DNA of 64,000 bases from Cryptomeria japonica (GCF_030272615.1 NC_081405.1:157373454-157437453); one strand, 5' to 3'; shown: positions 1 through 12,830, counted from the stretch's first letter. Notes: generated from the sequence alone by a model not told the origin. Program-made: numbers and translations.

Positions 1-579
1 TCTTTTACATATACCTAGTGAATGGGTTGGTCATTGTACCAAGCTAACACTTGGAGAAGCATACAAATGATTAGATTATACAAGAGGGGCGTCATTGTAC
101 CATCTCCATCGACTAACTCCTCTAGGAATTCTAACAGGAAGTTACAACTCCTGCAATTTTCACTTCTGACATGAGTGGAGTGGAAGAAGTGAAAAGCCAC
201 ATGTTCAACATCAACAAACTTGATTACAGATATGTTATATAAGCACACAAGTGTGGAGTCAAATGAGGCTCTTGGCAAATTCTTTGTTTCCAATGGTATT
301 CATTTTCATCTTGATTTATCTCTTTATTACATGAAGAGTAAGGCCAAGGTAGGCAAATGTGGTACATCTTATATACCCTTTGGAAAGACCAAATTAATTA
401 TTAAAATCTTGAAAAAAATTAATTCCAAAGTTGACTTATTATTGGGGAAGATGAATACTACATAGATGTCACATGGCTAAATCATAATCATGGATGGATA
501 TTAGATGCTTCTCATTTATCAATATTATTGTAACATGTAAAGAAGGGGATTAGTTCACTAAGGCATCTGACAGTTTAGG

Positions 580-1760
580 AAAACTTTAGAGTGCAAAGTT
601 CCAATTTAAAATAGTGAGAGATCCCATTGAGGAGGTTGGTTCCTCCAATGTAATGTAGGTGGTTATTGATGCAATGCATTTGTGTAGGACAATAGGCACA
701 TCTATTGGACCTCTTGTTGTTTGCATACCATGAACATTGCCCTCAAGGACATTGGCAACATCAAGTGTGTCAAAAAGGCTGTGGCAGATACAAGGGAGGT
801 GCAAATATTCATTTGCGACCAACACATCTCACTGGTAGACCAAATTCTTCAAATTGGTAGACATCATATTTGCATCCTACTTATTTTTATAATAGATGAT
901 ACTTGAGTTGTAGGTCCCCTTGTAATTGTGATCATGACATAGAATCAAACTACATGGAGTCATCCAAGAAAGAGTAGGGAAAGAGGGTGAAAGAGGTTGT
1001 GGTTAGTGATGGATTTTGATAAGTATGTGAGTAGATCACATTTTTTGTATTCTGTATTTTTTGCATCATTGGTTCATTAGATTTGGGAATTTTGCATCTT
1101 AGTTTTGGGGGAGTGCATTGATAACATGCTTGGTCAGATGATGGCTGCTATTTGTGAGAGAGAAAAGACCCTATAGTTCTACAACCAACATATTCGGTCC
1201 ATAATTCAGTATAGTTGGGAGAAGTTGAGCACCTGTCTACACATGGCTGTATATGCATTGAATCCAAAATGGTCTGTAAATTGGCCTGATAGAGTTGTTC
1301 TTCTTGATAAGGAGTTAAAGAACAGCCTCATGAAGGCTCTCAAGAAAATGTATAATGTGGAGAAAGCTTCCTAAATCATAACTAAGTGGATCAATTTTAT
1401 TGAAATCAATGGCTATAAGAGTTAAGCAAAGATTGATAAGCACACTTTGGCATGTGCCAAGCTAGCTGGTGGTGACTATATGGGCCTCCAGGATTGCTAC
1501 ATATGCTTGCCATTCCTCTACTCTTCCAAGTTTTTAGCTCATTTTTTGTTGAGACGAATAGGTTCACTTAGCATTATATCCATCACGTTAAGAGGAATTG
1601 CACTATCTCTAGAATGGCAGAAAAGCTTGTCGTTGTATACGGTGCCTTATATCTCATTTGATCTTAAGACAATTAAATACAAAGAGATCCCACTCAGTAG
1701 TTTAAAGAGCCCAAGAAGCTACAGCATGTTGGCAAGGACCAGGATGTGCAGCTAGGATTG
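580..1760 (+). pseudogene. Decayed hAT-family transposase (DUF659 plus hAT C-terminal dimerisation region)
   Basis: Three blocks in shifting frames match the plant DUF659/hAT transposase layout. Around 625-685 the translation reads like IEEVGSSNVM-VVIDAM. Around 721-850 it reads ALKDIGNIKCVKKAVADTRE followed by VQIFICDQHISL. Around 1120-1380 it reads WEKLSTCLHMAVYALNPKW and NSLMKALKKMYNVEKAS, the segment before the dimerisation domain. Around 1590-1650 HHVKRNCTISRMAEKLVVVY corresponds to the hATC motif. hAT transposases cut and paste DNA in the nucleus. Stops and frameshifts throughout show this copy is dead. No terminal inverted repeats or 8-bp target duplication were found. Family assignment is from remembered family patterns, not a search. 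Confidence 0.75.
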
Positions 1761-2487
1761 GTTGGTGTTCAATTGTAGGAGCCAGTTGAGTCTGGTGGTT
1801 CTATTGATAAAGAGTGATTTCAGAGTTTTTTATTAAATGATGATGCAAATTTTAGAGCTTGTTGCTCAATCCAGCAATGCACATCTTATCTTTTCATTTT
1901 TTCATTTTTTCATTTTGATGTTTGTCTGATGTGATCTTCAGCTTGTTAGTACATTGTAACTTAAATAATTAAATTGATAGAAATAAAATTTAAAAGTCAT
2001 TTGATTCTGAGATGGATTTTTGGATCAATGGAATGTTGTTGCAAATTTGGCACATTATTTATTCTTTTTAAAATTTCAGCTACCTTTAGTTTACTCGGAG
2101 TTATTCTATTTATTTGTATTTAAAATATTTAAATATAATATATAATTTTTTTTTAATAGCCCTGCTCTCCTGCCATTCCCAATATCTATATGTTTTTTGG
2201 CTGTACCTGTGAACCTGTCCACCCATCCCTGAAAATTAGAGAAACACAGATAAAACTGACCCAAAATGTAGAATTTTCTTATTTTTTCTCCTGACAGGTC
2301 AATATAGAGCAGACAAAAGAGTTCAAAGCTGAGCAAAGCTGCATTTTCATGAATTTTACTTCTGGGAAAGCATTTTCATCCACAGATTTTATTTTGAATC
2401 GAATGCTTCATTCTAGATATTGAGTGGTGGAGATGGTGAAGCTTTACTTTTATATTATCATTCTTGATACTGAGTTAAATTTGAGTT
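1761..2487. other. Spacer, no gene seen
   Basis: AT-rich sequence with T-runs and no reading frame of interest. It separates the hAT remnant from the truncated left LTR. Confidence 0.6.
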
Positions 2488-3520
2488 TGAATTTTTTTGT
2501 CAAACGGTTTGTACTTATTCTGCTGTACAGATTTCTGAATGCATGTTTGTAAACACTTGGTTTTTGTGAGGTTTTAATGATATGTTTTTTCACATAAACT
2601 TTCATAACCAACTTAACATTCAATGCAAAAGAATTGATGCTTAATGACTGCTTGTTAAGAAGAGATTAGAAACAAGAAAAGCACATAGATCTCTGACCTT
2701 TGAAACCAACAATGTCTGATTTGTGAAAGTCACAGGAAACCACACTGAACATTGTATTTGGTCAATACATAAACAGCAGACTTTATATAGCCTGCACCTG
2801 GGGTAAGTCTGTGTAGATCTAGTTCTCCAAAACTCACACCATACGCCCAGCTTTCACTGTTTTCCATGCCAAATATGGCTGCAATTCACTTGCTTAGCCA
2901 CTGGGTGTCCTTCCATGCCATAAATAAGGGCTCACGCCAGCAATAAAGGTCTCCACTAGTTCCCACGACCCCTGCTGCAGTCAAGCAACCTCTCTAACAT
3001 CATGTTCAGGGAGTGCGGCATCCATAATGGCAGCTCTACAAGCCTTTGACCAAAATTTTTCCAATCATGCCCAGCCACAAGGAAGTTGACCAGCCATACA
3101 ACTCACGCCCAGCCAAGGAAATGTCTCAGACCTGCAGTTAAACTTATGCACCCAACGAAAACCAACATTCTTGCCAGCAAAAGTTGCAGATTCAATGGCG
3201 GCCAGGAATAGCTGATAGTGTTGCCCAGAAAACTCAATCACCCAGCACAAGGAAGTTCATGCCCAGCAAGGTGAGATGTCAATCCCATGTCAAACACTCA
3301 ATTTTAGAACTCTAAAAAAATGCCTTACATAGCTTCACCTGAAAACCTCTGACAATCCCTACACCATTTTTATAATTTGTATTGCTAGCAAGACTTCACA
3401 AATTAAATCCCTAATCATTCAGTCTAAGCATGAAACTTGATTATTCTACTTGCAAATCTTTTTCTGTGCAAACTGAAACCCTGAATGGATTTCACAGTAA
3501 CAGCTAGGGAGGGTCTTTCA
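2488..3520 (-). repeat. 3' LTR (truncated) of the 2.5-9.9 kb retrotransposon
   Basis: It matches 8780-9869 along its length, including the shared block TTTGTAAACACTTGG and the end CTAGGGAGG-TCTTTCA. Homology starts near 2488, so the piece matching 8712-8780 is missing or unrecognisable. Confidence 0.8.
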
Positions 3521-4106
3521 CCACTAAACCCAATCTTTGTCATAGGTTTCTGTCCTAGGTTGTGCGTGAACAAACTTGTTCAATCACCATAATTGTGGTA
3601 TTCCAAAAAAAAATCAAATAAACATGATGAATAAAATGAGATGCCTCAATCCCATTTTTTAATCTCCTTGGAACTTTCTGTAATTTAATATTTTAAATCA
3701 CCTTTAAAAAATAAAAATCCTTGTCGCTCCTCAAAAGTGACTTTATTTAATTATTTAACATTTACAGCACTTAGTCACTTTTACATCCACCTTCAGTCGT
3801 CTTTTAATTTATAATTTTTTGACAACTTATAATTAGTTATTTAAATATTAATTATTTCTCGCACAACCAGTAAATGCAAAAATAGTTCGGAAGTGAATTT
3901 TGAAGGCACTGATATACTTAGGAGCTCACCAAAGATTTGAGTTACTAAAAATAGACACTTTCCAAAGATAGAATTTTCCTCCAAGATGTTTGGGGAATGC
4001 ACCTGACATGTCAAAATTGCTCTCAAAAAGCATCAATGGACTCACCAAAATCCCCATAACTCAATGCCAATATTCAAACTCCTAATCGATAAGGATGTTG
4101 CTCTCC

Positions 4107-4600
4107 CAAAAAGTTGGAGTTCCTTGTGAATTCTGGAAAGGCCAAAATAGGGACATAATAATCCTCCCTCCCTAAAAATTGCTTGTCCCCAAACATTACC
4201 AACTTATCCCCAAATACACTTCATTGATTTAGAATGAAGTCCACTGTGATCCTTGGATCCCAAGTCAATTTCAGGTTTATCCCACCATGTTGTTGCTGCA
4301 CCACTTCGATTAATACTAAAATACCGTCGTGCCAAGTATGTCGTCTCCTTGAAAGTTGGAGTTCCTTGGCAATTCTGGAAAGACCAAAAGACGGTCATTA
4401 TAATCCTCCCTCCTATAGATTTCTTGTCCTCAAGCAATACCAACTCAACCTTAAATACACCTGATTGATTTGGAATGAATCCCAATGTAATCCTAGGATC
4501 CTAGTCAATCTTTGGAATATCCCACCATGTTGTCGCTGCATCACTTTGATTAATATTAGAATACCATTATGCCAAGGCTTCACTCTCCTCTCATGTAACC
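4107..4600. repeat. Tandem duplication, about 245-bp unit
   Basis: Two diverged copies in tandem, each starting with GTTGGAGTTCCTTG and containing TATCCCACCATGTTGT. They lie in the 3' half of the retrotransposon. Short ORFs over them are not recognisable. Confidence 0.7.
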
Positions 4601-4841
4601 CAATAAAGAATTCATCCTCAAAAACCAAATTGGGATACTTGTAAGGACTAGATTTTGTAATATAGAAGATCTCATGCGAAAGTCTCTTAGTATAGTCATC
4701 ATTTGCAATCCCATTGTTTAACATGATCCTGGGCAATAGGAAAACTAAGTTGTTAAACAAGAAAGCATGGTTCTCAACTCATTATGCTGTCCTAGAAACG
4801 ATGCAGATTATTCCCTCTCAAGTGGCTGATACAAATGATCA

Positions 4842-5870
4842 TAGTTGAACTACTTGCCAAAAGAAAAACCTCGCCAAGGCCCCCAAAAAAAACTCGATGA
4901 AAACTCGACAACTAAAAAAATTGTTTAAATTTAATAGAAATGCATTTTTTTTGCAAAATTCAATGAGGAGATGCATCCATTGAGTCAATAAATGAGTACT
5001 CAAAAGAAACAAGCTGAGTCTAGATATATTTGATTGATTTAAATGTAAATTGGGTACAAAATGGCATCCTCTTGTGGAATGTTGATGGCTGATAGATTGA
5101 AACAAAATGAAATAGCAAATTGTTCTTGTAAAACTAAAAGTAAAAACTACATCAAAACATTTTACATCTTCGTCTTCCCAGCTCTAGTGAAAACCAAGGG
5201 AGAGATAGAACTAGAGGGCCCAGTCCTAGGAGTCCGATCTGGCTTCTCCACCTCGCCAAAATTAGGTTGAGGGTAACACCCCTCGCAGGGGTCTGAGGGT
5301 GAGAGAGGGATAGAGAGATAGGTCTAGATCTTGGAGTAGAGAGGAGAGATTGAGATAGAGAGTGGTAGAGAAAGGGGATAGAGGAAGAGTGATAGGGAGA
5401 TAGATAGGTCTAAAATTCGGGGAAGATAAAGTGAGTGAGATAGAGAGAGGGAGAGAATGCTGATAGGAGCCTACTGATTTCTGAAATTTGACTATCTGAA
5501 AATTTAAAAGATCTTTTAAAACCTAGAATTTGCATTATAACTCCTAGAGATGTGAAACCACTCTTAAACATCCTGCCAATATATACATGAAATATAACTT
5601 AAATTATATGTTCTTATACTTAAATGTTATATTTCATGTATATATTTTGACGAAGAAAATGAGACTGACTTGAAAAAAAAAAATTAGATATTTTTTTGAT
5701 GTGTTTGGGTCTCTTTTTTTAATGCAACTAACTTTTTGCTGAAAACTTGCCGAGTTTTTCCCAAAAACTCTGTGAGTTTCTTCTACGAGTTAATGGCGTA
5801 AATACTTGCTGAGGAAAAAAACTCACGAGTTTTCCAAAACTCGCTGAGTACTTGGCGAGTATTTCATCTA
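4842..5870. mobile_element. Non-autonomous DNA element with CTCG-rich ends (copy 1)
   Basis: This segment is an inverted relative of 23605-24531. One end reads TAGTTGAACTACTTGCC; the other, reverse-complemented, reads TAGATGAAATACTCGCC, so the termini form short imperfect inverted repeats bounded by TA. Repeats of the type ACTCG(C/G)NGAGTTTT cluster near both ends. An internal palindrome at about 5580-5648 (arms TATACATGAAATATAAC and its complement) also occurs in the other copy. No transposase is encoded. The superfamily is unclear; the TA flank would fit Tc1/mariner or PIF types. Confidence 0.6.
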
Positions 5871-6049
5871 TGCAAATGATAACAGCAGTGTTAAACTTGA
5901 AAATTAAATTCATAGCTATCTTCGAAATGCTTCCACTGTCATAAATTAGTAGTACTTCATTGACACTCAATCTCCAAGTGTTAAACATGTTTGAAAAATC
6001 TCTCCCAATTTGTTGCTCTAAAATCTGCAAGTGCTCAAAGTCAATTTCC

Positions 6050-7766
6050 TCATTGACTGATTCTATCAAAATTAGTATCATAATACTGGGGCAGCAACTG
6101 CAATGATGAAATATTCCTGTATGCACAGGATATGTGAGCATGAATTGAAAGGACTTCTCCAATGACTGGATCACCGCTACCATTCAACTCCAACCAAAAA
6201 ATAGTCCACACCTTGGCTGGAAATACTTGCCAATCCATCTGTATGTAAGTAATCAAAATCATATGTTGGTTGATTGGAAGGTGGACAGCAGCTTCAAATC
6301 TGAAATATTGTCCAATGCCCCCCCATAGAATAGTTCCACTGTAAACTACAACCTCGATTCTTCATTTTTTGTTAGACGGTCTATCTAGAGGATCACCAAA
6401 CAAAATCTTGATCATTTTTTATCACATGACTATGCATGTCACTCAAACTCGATTTCTTATCTTCATGTGAACCAAGGGGCCAATCATGATTTGAATTATT
6501 CTTAATCCATTCAGTTCCTAGAAGTCCACTACCCCAATCTGGAGTCATTACATCAAAACTGAAAACTTCATGTGGATCCCATACCTTGTGATGGTCACCA
6601 ACTATGACACTGAAATCAAGAAGTGTTTCATCCTCCATCACAAAGAGTGGATTATTGGAAGTGGATTTTGCATCCATGTCAAAAAGTGGATTATGGACAA
6701 ACTGAAAATTATATTTTCTTGATCCAACCATCCTTCCTCTTGTTCCAACTCTGCACCTGAAAACTTTGGAAATTGCTCTAAATCAAAATTCGCATGGAGC
6801 CTATCCAGCTCATCAATCACCTGCTTGATTTATTTACCCCTTTCCTCATTTTTCATGCTTCCTAAATTTATTTGCAACAACGAGCTGATTTTTAGTTTCT
6901 AGAAGAGCCATTTGTGTACTCTCCAAAGAATCCTTAGTAGAATTAAGCTCAAAGATGAGCTTATCAATTTCTTCCTCTTTTCCCTTTAATGCATCAAGGA
7001 TATCTTCAGCAAAATTGATGGTATGATCCCTATCTGAAAGTAATTTCATTGTTGCCAAAGCATCTTAGACAGCATGCAAATTTGTAAGAGTGGATCCTCC
7101 TTTAGCACCTTTCTATCTCTTCTCAACTTGGGCCTTCCAGAGATTTTCAATAATCTTGTGTGTGTTATCAAAACATGTTAAGGCTGCAACAAAATTATCT
7201 TAATGACTATCAATTGATTCTTCAAAATATGTAACTGATTAGGCCTTTGATCAAATCAGCTTCATACAAAATTTTTTTTGTTTGTCTTCAAGAACACGAC
7301 TCTTAAAACCAGTTTACCTCTGTGTCATCCTCTCTGCATATTTTATGTTCTGAAATTAGGACAGCATTGTGCTCAAAAGGAAAATCATCATAAGCTTGCT
7401 CTTCATCATATTTTGGTGTCAAAACACCCAGATCCCATCAACTTATGAGCTGATGGCTTTGATTTGAAACTTATTGTGTTCCCCATGAATGGTTGTTTCC
7501 TTAAACAAATCACTTTCCAAATAAAAAATGCTGAAGCTTATCATGAACACTTTTCTCTGTAGGTTCTGTTTGGAAGTCAAACTGATACCTATTTGGTACT
7601 GGAGACTTTTCTCAACATCTGATCTATCATAACTGAAGTGATGTAAGAATTCATCACTATAGGCTGATTTCAAATTTGGAAGACGCTCAACTTCATCATG
7701 TGCTTTTTCTGAAATTTCATTAGTGATTCCAACAATTTTATAATTTGCCCGTCTCAAAAATTTCAT
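6050..7766 (-). pseudogene. Unrecognised broken coding-like region inside the retrotransposon
   Basis: Several minus-strand frames of 60-112 residues look protein-like rather than random, for example LSDRDHTINFAEDILDALKG followed by an acidic, coiled-coil-like stretch near 6846-7058, and an acidic region with PLFVMEDETLLDFSVIVGD near 6393-6731. They are interrupted by stops and frameshifts. They lie downstream of the PDS5-like part in transcription order and could be further captured gene pieces or the element's own decayed ORF. I do not recognise a family and assign no function. Confidence 0.35.
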
Positions 7767-7781
7767 TGGTTTGATCTGAAT

Positions 7782-8664
7782 TTACACCCAAGGTGGCTGT
7801 TTTGTCATCTCATTCCCAACATCAATAGATGCATGCACTTCCATGAAGTCATTTTGGAGCTTTGTCATACATACCTCTTGAGATAAGGCACTTTTCCCAT
7901 CAGAAATTTTTGTAATGAACTCTTCTTCCTCATGCTCATCATTTGTCAGATAAGGTTTCAATTTCTCCTCACATTGTGCAATCACCATTTCAGCTAAGAC
8001 CTGTTCAACTGATAAGGGTTCTTGATCATCCTTCGACGTGTTAGTCAATAAGATAGATAAAAGTGACTCTGGCACATCATTAACAATCAAAGTCATAATG
8101 GACTACATGGCTGTTATAACATTATTTGCATGGTATTTTCTGATGGTAGCAAAGAAATGGTGAAACATTTTGAAAATTAGGTCCTCACAACCCATATCTA
8201 ACATGATGTTACCAAATCTGATTTTTGCAAATGTTTGAAGTATGGAAATGGAAATGGATCCTTTTATAGTCCACAATACTGGGCGATCTGTTTTTGGGTC
8301 TATAGATGGCGTATAGTAATATGGGACTATCCTGTACTATTTGCAAGAGGCACCTAACTGCGCTAAAAATGAAGCATATATGCCTTATCCCCTGTAGGAT
8401 TTGAACAGGTGTATGTTACCCTCTTAATAAAATAAGGACTTGTGACATCATCCAATTCTTGGAAACTTCCCACCAATAGCTGAAATATCTTTTTTATTAT
8501 GACATCATTGTAATATTTTTAGGAGCTGTAATTCTCGTGATTTTACTTAATACTCCTACTTCCTCCAAAGTGCTGAGAACATTTTTTGATTGAGATAGGT
8601 GTTCAAGTTTAACTCCTGCATTAAAGAACCTTTTTCCCAACTCTTCTTCACTCAGTGATGCCAT
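7782..8664 (-). pseudogene. PDS5: PDS5-like N-terminal fragment carried by an LTR retrotransposon
   Basis: PDS5 is a HEAT-repeat regulator of the cohesin ring. A start at 8664 gives MASLSEEELGKRFFNAGVKL, very like the first residues of plant PDS5 homologues. Next come, with frame changes, KITRITAP (about 8520), IFQLLVGSFQELDDVTSPYF (about 8420-8480), LQTFAKIRFGNIMLDMGCED (about 8180-8250), IFKMFHHFFATIRKYHANNV, and MTLIVNDVPESLLSILL to CEEKLKPYL (about 7950-8096). The order is that of the PDS5 N-terminus. About 60-70 residues are missing before KITRITAP, and an unmatched segment of roughly 170 bp beginning GGTAACA at 8420 may be an intron remnant. It begins 35 bp after the primer-binding site, where gag would normally start. 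Assignment is from memory of the family. Confidence 0.72.
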
Positions 8665-8698
8665 GATTCACAACCCTAACAGGTTGGCATGATACTCT

Positions 8699-8710
8699 GC
8701 TCTGATACCA
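8699..8710 (-). other. Primer-binding site (initiator Met-tRNA)
   Basis: The minus strand reads TGGTATCAGAGC, one base inside the end of the 5' LTR. This sequence is complementary to the 3' end of plant initiator Met-tRNA and sets the element's orientation. Confidence 0.85.
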
Positions 8711-8711
8711 G

Positions 8712-9869
8712 TGTAAAGACCCCTATCAAACTTTCACTAGATTTTTTCACTCTCTTTTCTAGTAAGTATTTTTGTCAAACAGTTTGTACTTATTTTGCTG
8801 TATAGCTTTCTTGATGCAGGTTTGTAAACACTTGGTTCTGAGGGGTTTTAATGCTATGTTTTTTCACTTAAACTTTCATAACCAACTTAACATTCAATGC
8901 AAAATTTGTGATGATTAGTAGCTGGAAAGTAACATTATTTTCATTCAAAGACTTCTTGTTAAGAACATATTACAAACAAGAAAGGTGTATAAATCTCTAA
9001 CCTTCGAAACTAGCAATGTCTGATTTGTGAAAGTAACTGGATACCACTAATATTTGGTCAATACGTAAACAACAGACTTTAGATTGCCTGTGCCTGAGGT
9101 AAGTCTAGCCCAAAACTACCTACCAAGGATATAAGATAGTTCCCGAACTTTGCAGTTCTAGTTCTCCAAAACACACTATCCACTTGTTCAAATGCCCAGC
9201 CTTCACTGATTTCTATGCCAACTATGGTTGCAACTCACTCGCCCAGCCACAGGGTCCTTCCACGCCACAAATAAGGTCTCACACCAACAAGAAGGGTCTC
9301 CACTAGTCCACACGACCCTTGCTTCAGTTAAGCAACCTTTCTAATGTCACTTTCAGGGACTGCAGTGTCCACAATGGCAGCTCAACAAGCTTTTGACCAA
9401 TCTTTTTCCAATCATGCCTAGCCACAAGTAAGTCAACCAACCATACAATTCATGCCCAGCCAAGGAAATATCCCAAAACCTGCAATAAAACTCATGTGTC
9501 CAATAAAAACCAACATTCATGCCAGCAATAGTCACAAATTCAATGGCAGCCAGGAATAACTGATAGTGTTGCCCAGAAAACTCAATTGTCCAACACAAGG
9601 AAGTTCATGTGCAGCAAGGTGAGATGTAAATTCCAAGCCAAACACTCACTTTCAGTATTCTTCAAAACTGCCTTCCATATCTTCACCTGAAAACCTTTGA
9701 CAATCCTTACAATATTCTTATAATTTGTCTTGCTTGCAAGACTTCACACATTAAATCCCTAATAGTTTAGTCCTAGTGTGAAACTTAATTGATTCCACCT
9801 GCAAATCCTTTTCCATGCAAACTGAAACCTTGAATGGATTTCACAGTATCGGCTAGGGAGGATCTTTCA
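8712..9869 (-). repeat. 5' LTR (complete) of the 2.5-9.9 kb retrotransposon
   Basis: 1158 bp, beginning TG and ending CA on either strand. It is the intact partner of 2488-3520. Confidence 0.82.
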
Positions 9870-10560
9870 TGGGGTAGAACTCCCCACTGAGAAGTTTGGC
9901 TAGCAAATTTATGAGTGAAGCTAGATCCATCAGCAACAACATGGATTGTTTCAAAGCATCTGCACCAACAAAAAGCAATACCCTCATAGTTCAAACGCTG
10001 CTTCCATGAGCAGTCTGCCATTTTCAACAACATATGTGCTGGAAGGTCTTTTGAAATATCCAGCACAGCTAGAATATAGGCAAAAGTAGTATTGGAGAAA
10101 GCCGAAGTCATTATATTTGTTAACTATAATTTCTTCAAGAAGTTCCCAATCACTGGAAGTAGAAATCAATCCAAAACTGAAAGAAGAGGGAGCAGGATCA
10201 GGAAGCTTGACTCATTTCGACATCGCTTCAAAGGATTTTTTTATAGGGTTGAAATCTGGAAACTAAGGCTTGAGGATAAGCGAATGCTCCCCAAAACTCT
10301 AAATCCAATCATGAAGAATAAAATCTCTATCTTCAAGGGATCCAAATGCTACAATTAAAAGGCCCTGCACAGATGGGTAAATTTCTAGACAGTTCTCCAT
10401 GTGTGGTTGCCAGTTGTTGGACAACCATTTGTACATATTTGAAAAACTATGGCACAAGTAATTGAAACAGCATATTAAACTATCTTTAGAAGAATACTCC
10501 TCTTTTTCCAATGCTTCATCCCTAAAAACGAAAACAGTGGCTGTATAGAGCATTTAAGAG
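9870..10560 (-). pseudogene. DUF4283 plus zinc-knuckle ORF1 remnant (LINE-like)
   Basis: The minus strand shows WLSNNWQPHMENCLEIYPSV, VAFGSLEDRDFILHDWI, then SFGEHSLILKP and FPDFNPIKKSFEAMSK, the pattern of the plant DUF4283 domain found in LINE-type ORF1 and gag-like proteins. Several expected Trp codons are now TAG or TGA. In another frame ADCSWKQRLNYEGIAFCWCR and CFETIHVVADGS follow, a CCHC knuckle whose last Cys has become Gly. The remnant stops exactly at the LTR boundary at 9869/9870, so the retrotransposon landed in it. No endonuclease or reverse transcriptase part is present. Confidence 0.7.
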
Positions 10561-12610
10561 ATTTTTATTCTACCCCAGTATTAACCTTGCATGCTCTTTT
10601 TATTCAAAAGTATTTCCTCAGATATGTAAGTAACCACGCCCATACACACGATAGAAGCAAAAGACTTGAATCTGTTTGCATGTGCCACTATGGACTGTCT
10701 TATCCACCTGTGCTGCTATAGGAGAACAATTGTGGAGATCAATGCTATCAGCCTGCCCAGAGGAGACATACCCCAAAGAAGATACCACACTAAATGATTC
10801 ATTGGCACAGCAGAGCTACCAGTTGGAAACCCTATTCCACTAGGGTTCAATAGGCTGCAGTGCAAGAGAGAAGCTGCAGCGATTTTTGAGTTCTTTTTTA
10901 ACGAATTTACAGCTGCCTAGACATTAAAAATACATGTTTTTTTGTTTTTGTAAGCTCCTGATTTTGTTGCCTTTCAAATATTTCCATGCAAAAAAAAGTT
11001 TTGAAAGGGAAAGTGTAATGTAAAAGGTTAATATTGATTGGCTGCTCTTTATTTGTACCTCACAAATATTCAACTCTTGAACTGTGAGTACTGTGAATTA
11101 TAATTAATCTCACTTTTAGTTGAGTAGTACATGAGAGAGCTTCAAGGTGTCTCATTGTGTTGTTACATTCTATGAAATCAACTAGATTATAGAAGCAAGG
11201 TAGCACCTATATATAATCGTAATGGCAGAGGCCATTGCCTTGTTACAATTGTAATGGCTTCAACCTACTTCAAGAATCTCTCCAAACTGTACACAAATGA
11301 AATCCCAACGGACAATGGACTGTACTGAGTTAGGGTCTCTAAATCATGTACTTTCTGAACCAGTGAGAGCATACCAAACTGTAATTATTCCCAGATTACT
11401 GTTTGCGAGATGCACTACAACTGTTTTATAAATAGAAGTCCATACTTCTATGATGTGCTAGAGTTTTGGAAATTGCAGATCTAGGGCTTCAAGTGGCACC
11501 AATTATTCGTTTCCGATTCAAACAGTGTTCCACATTCATCGCTCAATATGAATCAAATTAATAATACAACTTGCAACATGTACTGAAAAGTATATTAGGG
11601 AGTATATATACCCTGGCAATGGCAGTCACCAGTTCAGCGAATACACTGCAGAGGTAGGTGCACCAAAAATGTCTGAATATTTAAATAATTGGTGTCAAGG
11701 ACACCAAGATTGCTCAGCTGCAGGTGATTTCTGTTGGGTGGGAAGGCTATGCAATTGTGTATGGTTGAAGCTAGTGTGATTTGGTCCAGTTTCCTAGGGC
11801 AGCAAAATGGTTGTGATCTAGGGTTTATTTCCTTTAGACAAAACTCCTTTATGACATTCCTCAACACAATATTGCCAAAATGGAACAAGTAAACTCAACT
11901 CAGCAATACAAAAATTACATCCATCAAACCGTCTACAACTCATATCGTTAAATCTTGTTTATCAATAGGAATTTGCAATATTGATCAATCTAGAAAATAC
12001 TAGGGTTAACAATCTTATGGATCATGTGCCTCAAAACAAAGTGTAGTACCAAATCTTGGTTACTGATCTTTCAGAAAATGGAATTAAGATGACACATTTT
12101 CAGAATTTGCAACTTTCTTACATATTTTCATGAATCCTCAACACTTGAAATGAATACGATTAGAGTAGCTGGAAACTCCTTTGTCCTTCCCTAGGCACGT
12201 GTATCCCCATATCCGTTCCTGTATCTGAAACAGATATGTATCCGATACACAGCCCAAATACACGTCGATTACTATACCCATGTGTGCCCAAAAAACCTTG
12301 ATTTACAACCATGCTAGATGCTATGTGATTTCATTTTTTTAAAATTTGATGGAAATCTTCCTAAATTTAATTTTAAGACTTCATTCATGCTTTTTTAAAA
12401 AAAAAAATTGGTATAAACAAAATCTACACCAAATGAGAAAGGCGAATGAAATGTTTTTCTATTTCAGTGACCCATTTTTTGGGTTATCTTCCAATGCAAC
12501 TCTACTATCTTTGCATATTGTAAAATCTTAAATCAACTTATCATTATTCTTTTTGGGGGGGGCATTTTTTAAAAAGTTTTGTTTAAAATTTTTTTATTGG
12601 GAGGGGGGCA
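10561..12610. other. Spacer, no gene seen
   Basis: Mixed-composition sequence with only short random frames on both strands. Nothing supports a gene, RNA or intact mobile element. Confidence 0.5.
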
Positions 12611-12613
12611 GGT

Positions 12614-12830
12614 TTGTACCTGCGGGTACCGCAGGCCCTGCGGCCCCCAGTGTACCTGCGGGTGACACAGGTTCTGCCGCCCGCAGTGTACCTGTGGGTA
12701 CCGTAGGCCCTGCGGCCCACAGTGTACCTGCAGGTGACACAGGTTCTGTGGCCCGCAGTGTACCTGTGGGTGACGCAGGTCCTGCGGCCCCCGTAGTGTA
12801 CCTGCGGAGGGGCCCGCAGGCCCTTTTTAT
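12614..12830. repeat. GC-rich minisatellite, 36-bp unit, six copies
   Basis: Units start at about 12614, 12650, 12686, 12722, 12758 and 12796. Each carries GTGTACCTG(C/T)GGGT and ends near CTGCGGCCC. Because 36 is a multiple of three, the frame stays open and gives a VPAGDTGSAARS-like repeat, but it sits in an AT-rich desert with no supporting gene signals. Confidence 0.85.

Larger units (their letters stand above)
2488..9869 (-). mobile_element. LTR retrotransposon, minus strand, carrying PDS5-derived sequence
   Basis: Two directly repeated segments (2488-3520 and 8712-9869) bound an internal region. On the minus strand the right-hand copy is the 5' LTR: it begins TGAAAG, ends TTTACA, and one base further on comes TGGTATCAGAGC, the classic primer-binding site for initiator Met-tRNA. 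The left LTR lacks roughly the last 100 bp of the other copy, so the element is broken at its 3' end. No reverse transcriptase, integrase or zinc knuckle is visible inside. The leader region instead holds degraded PDS5-like coding sequence. A 1-kb DNA element is inserted at 4842-5870. The 5' end cuts a DUF4283 pseudogene at 9870. It is probably non-autonomous. Confidence 0.8.
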
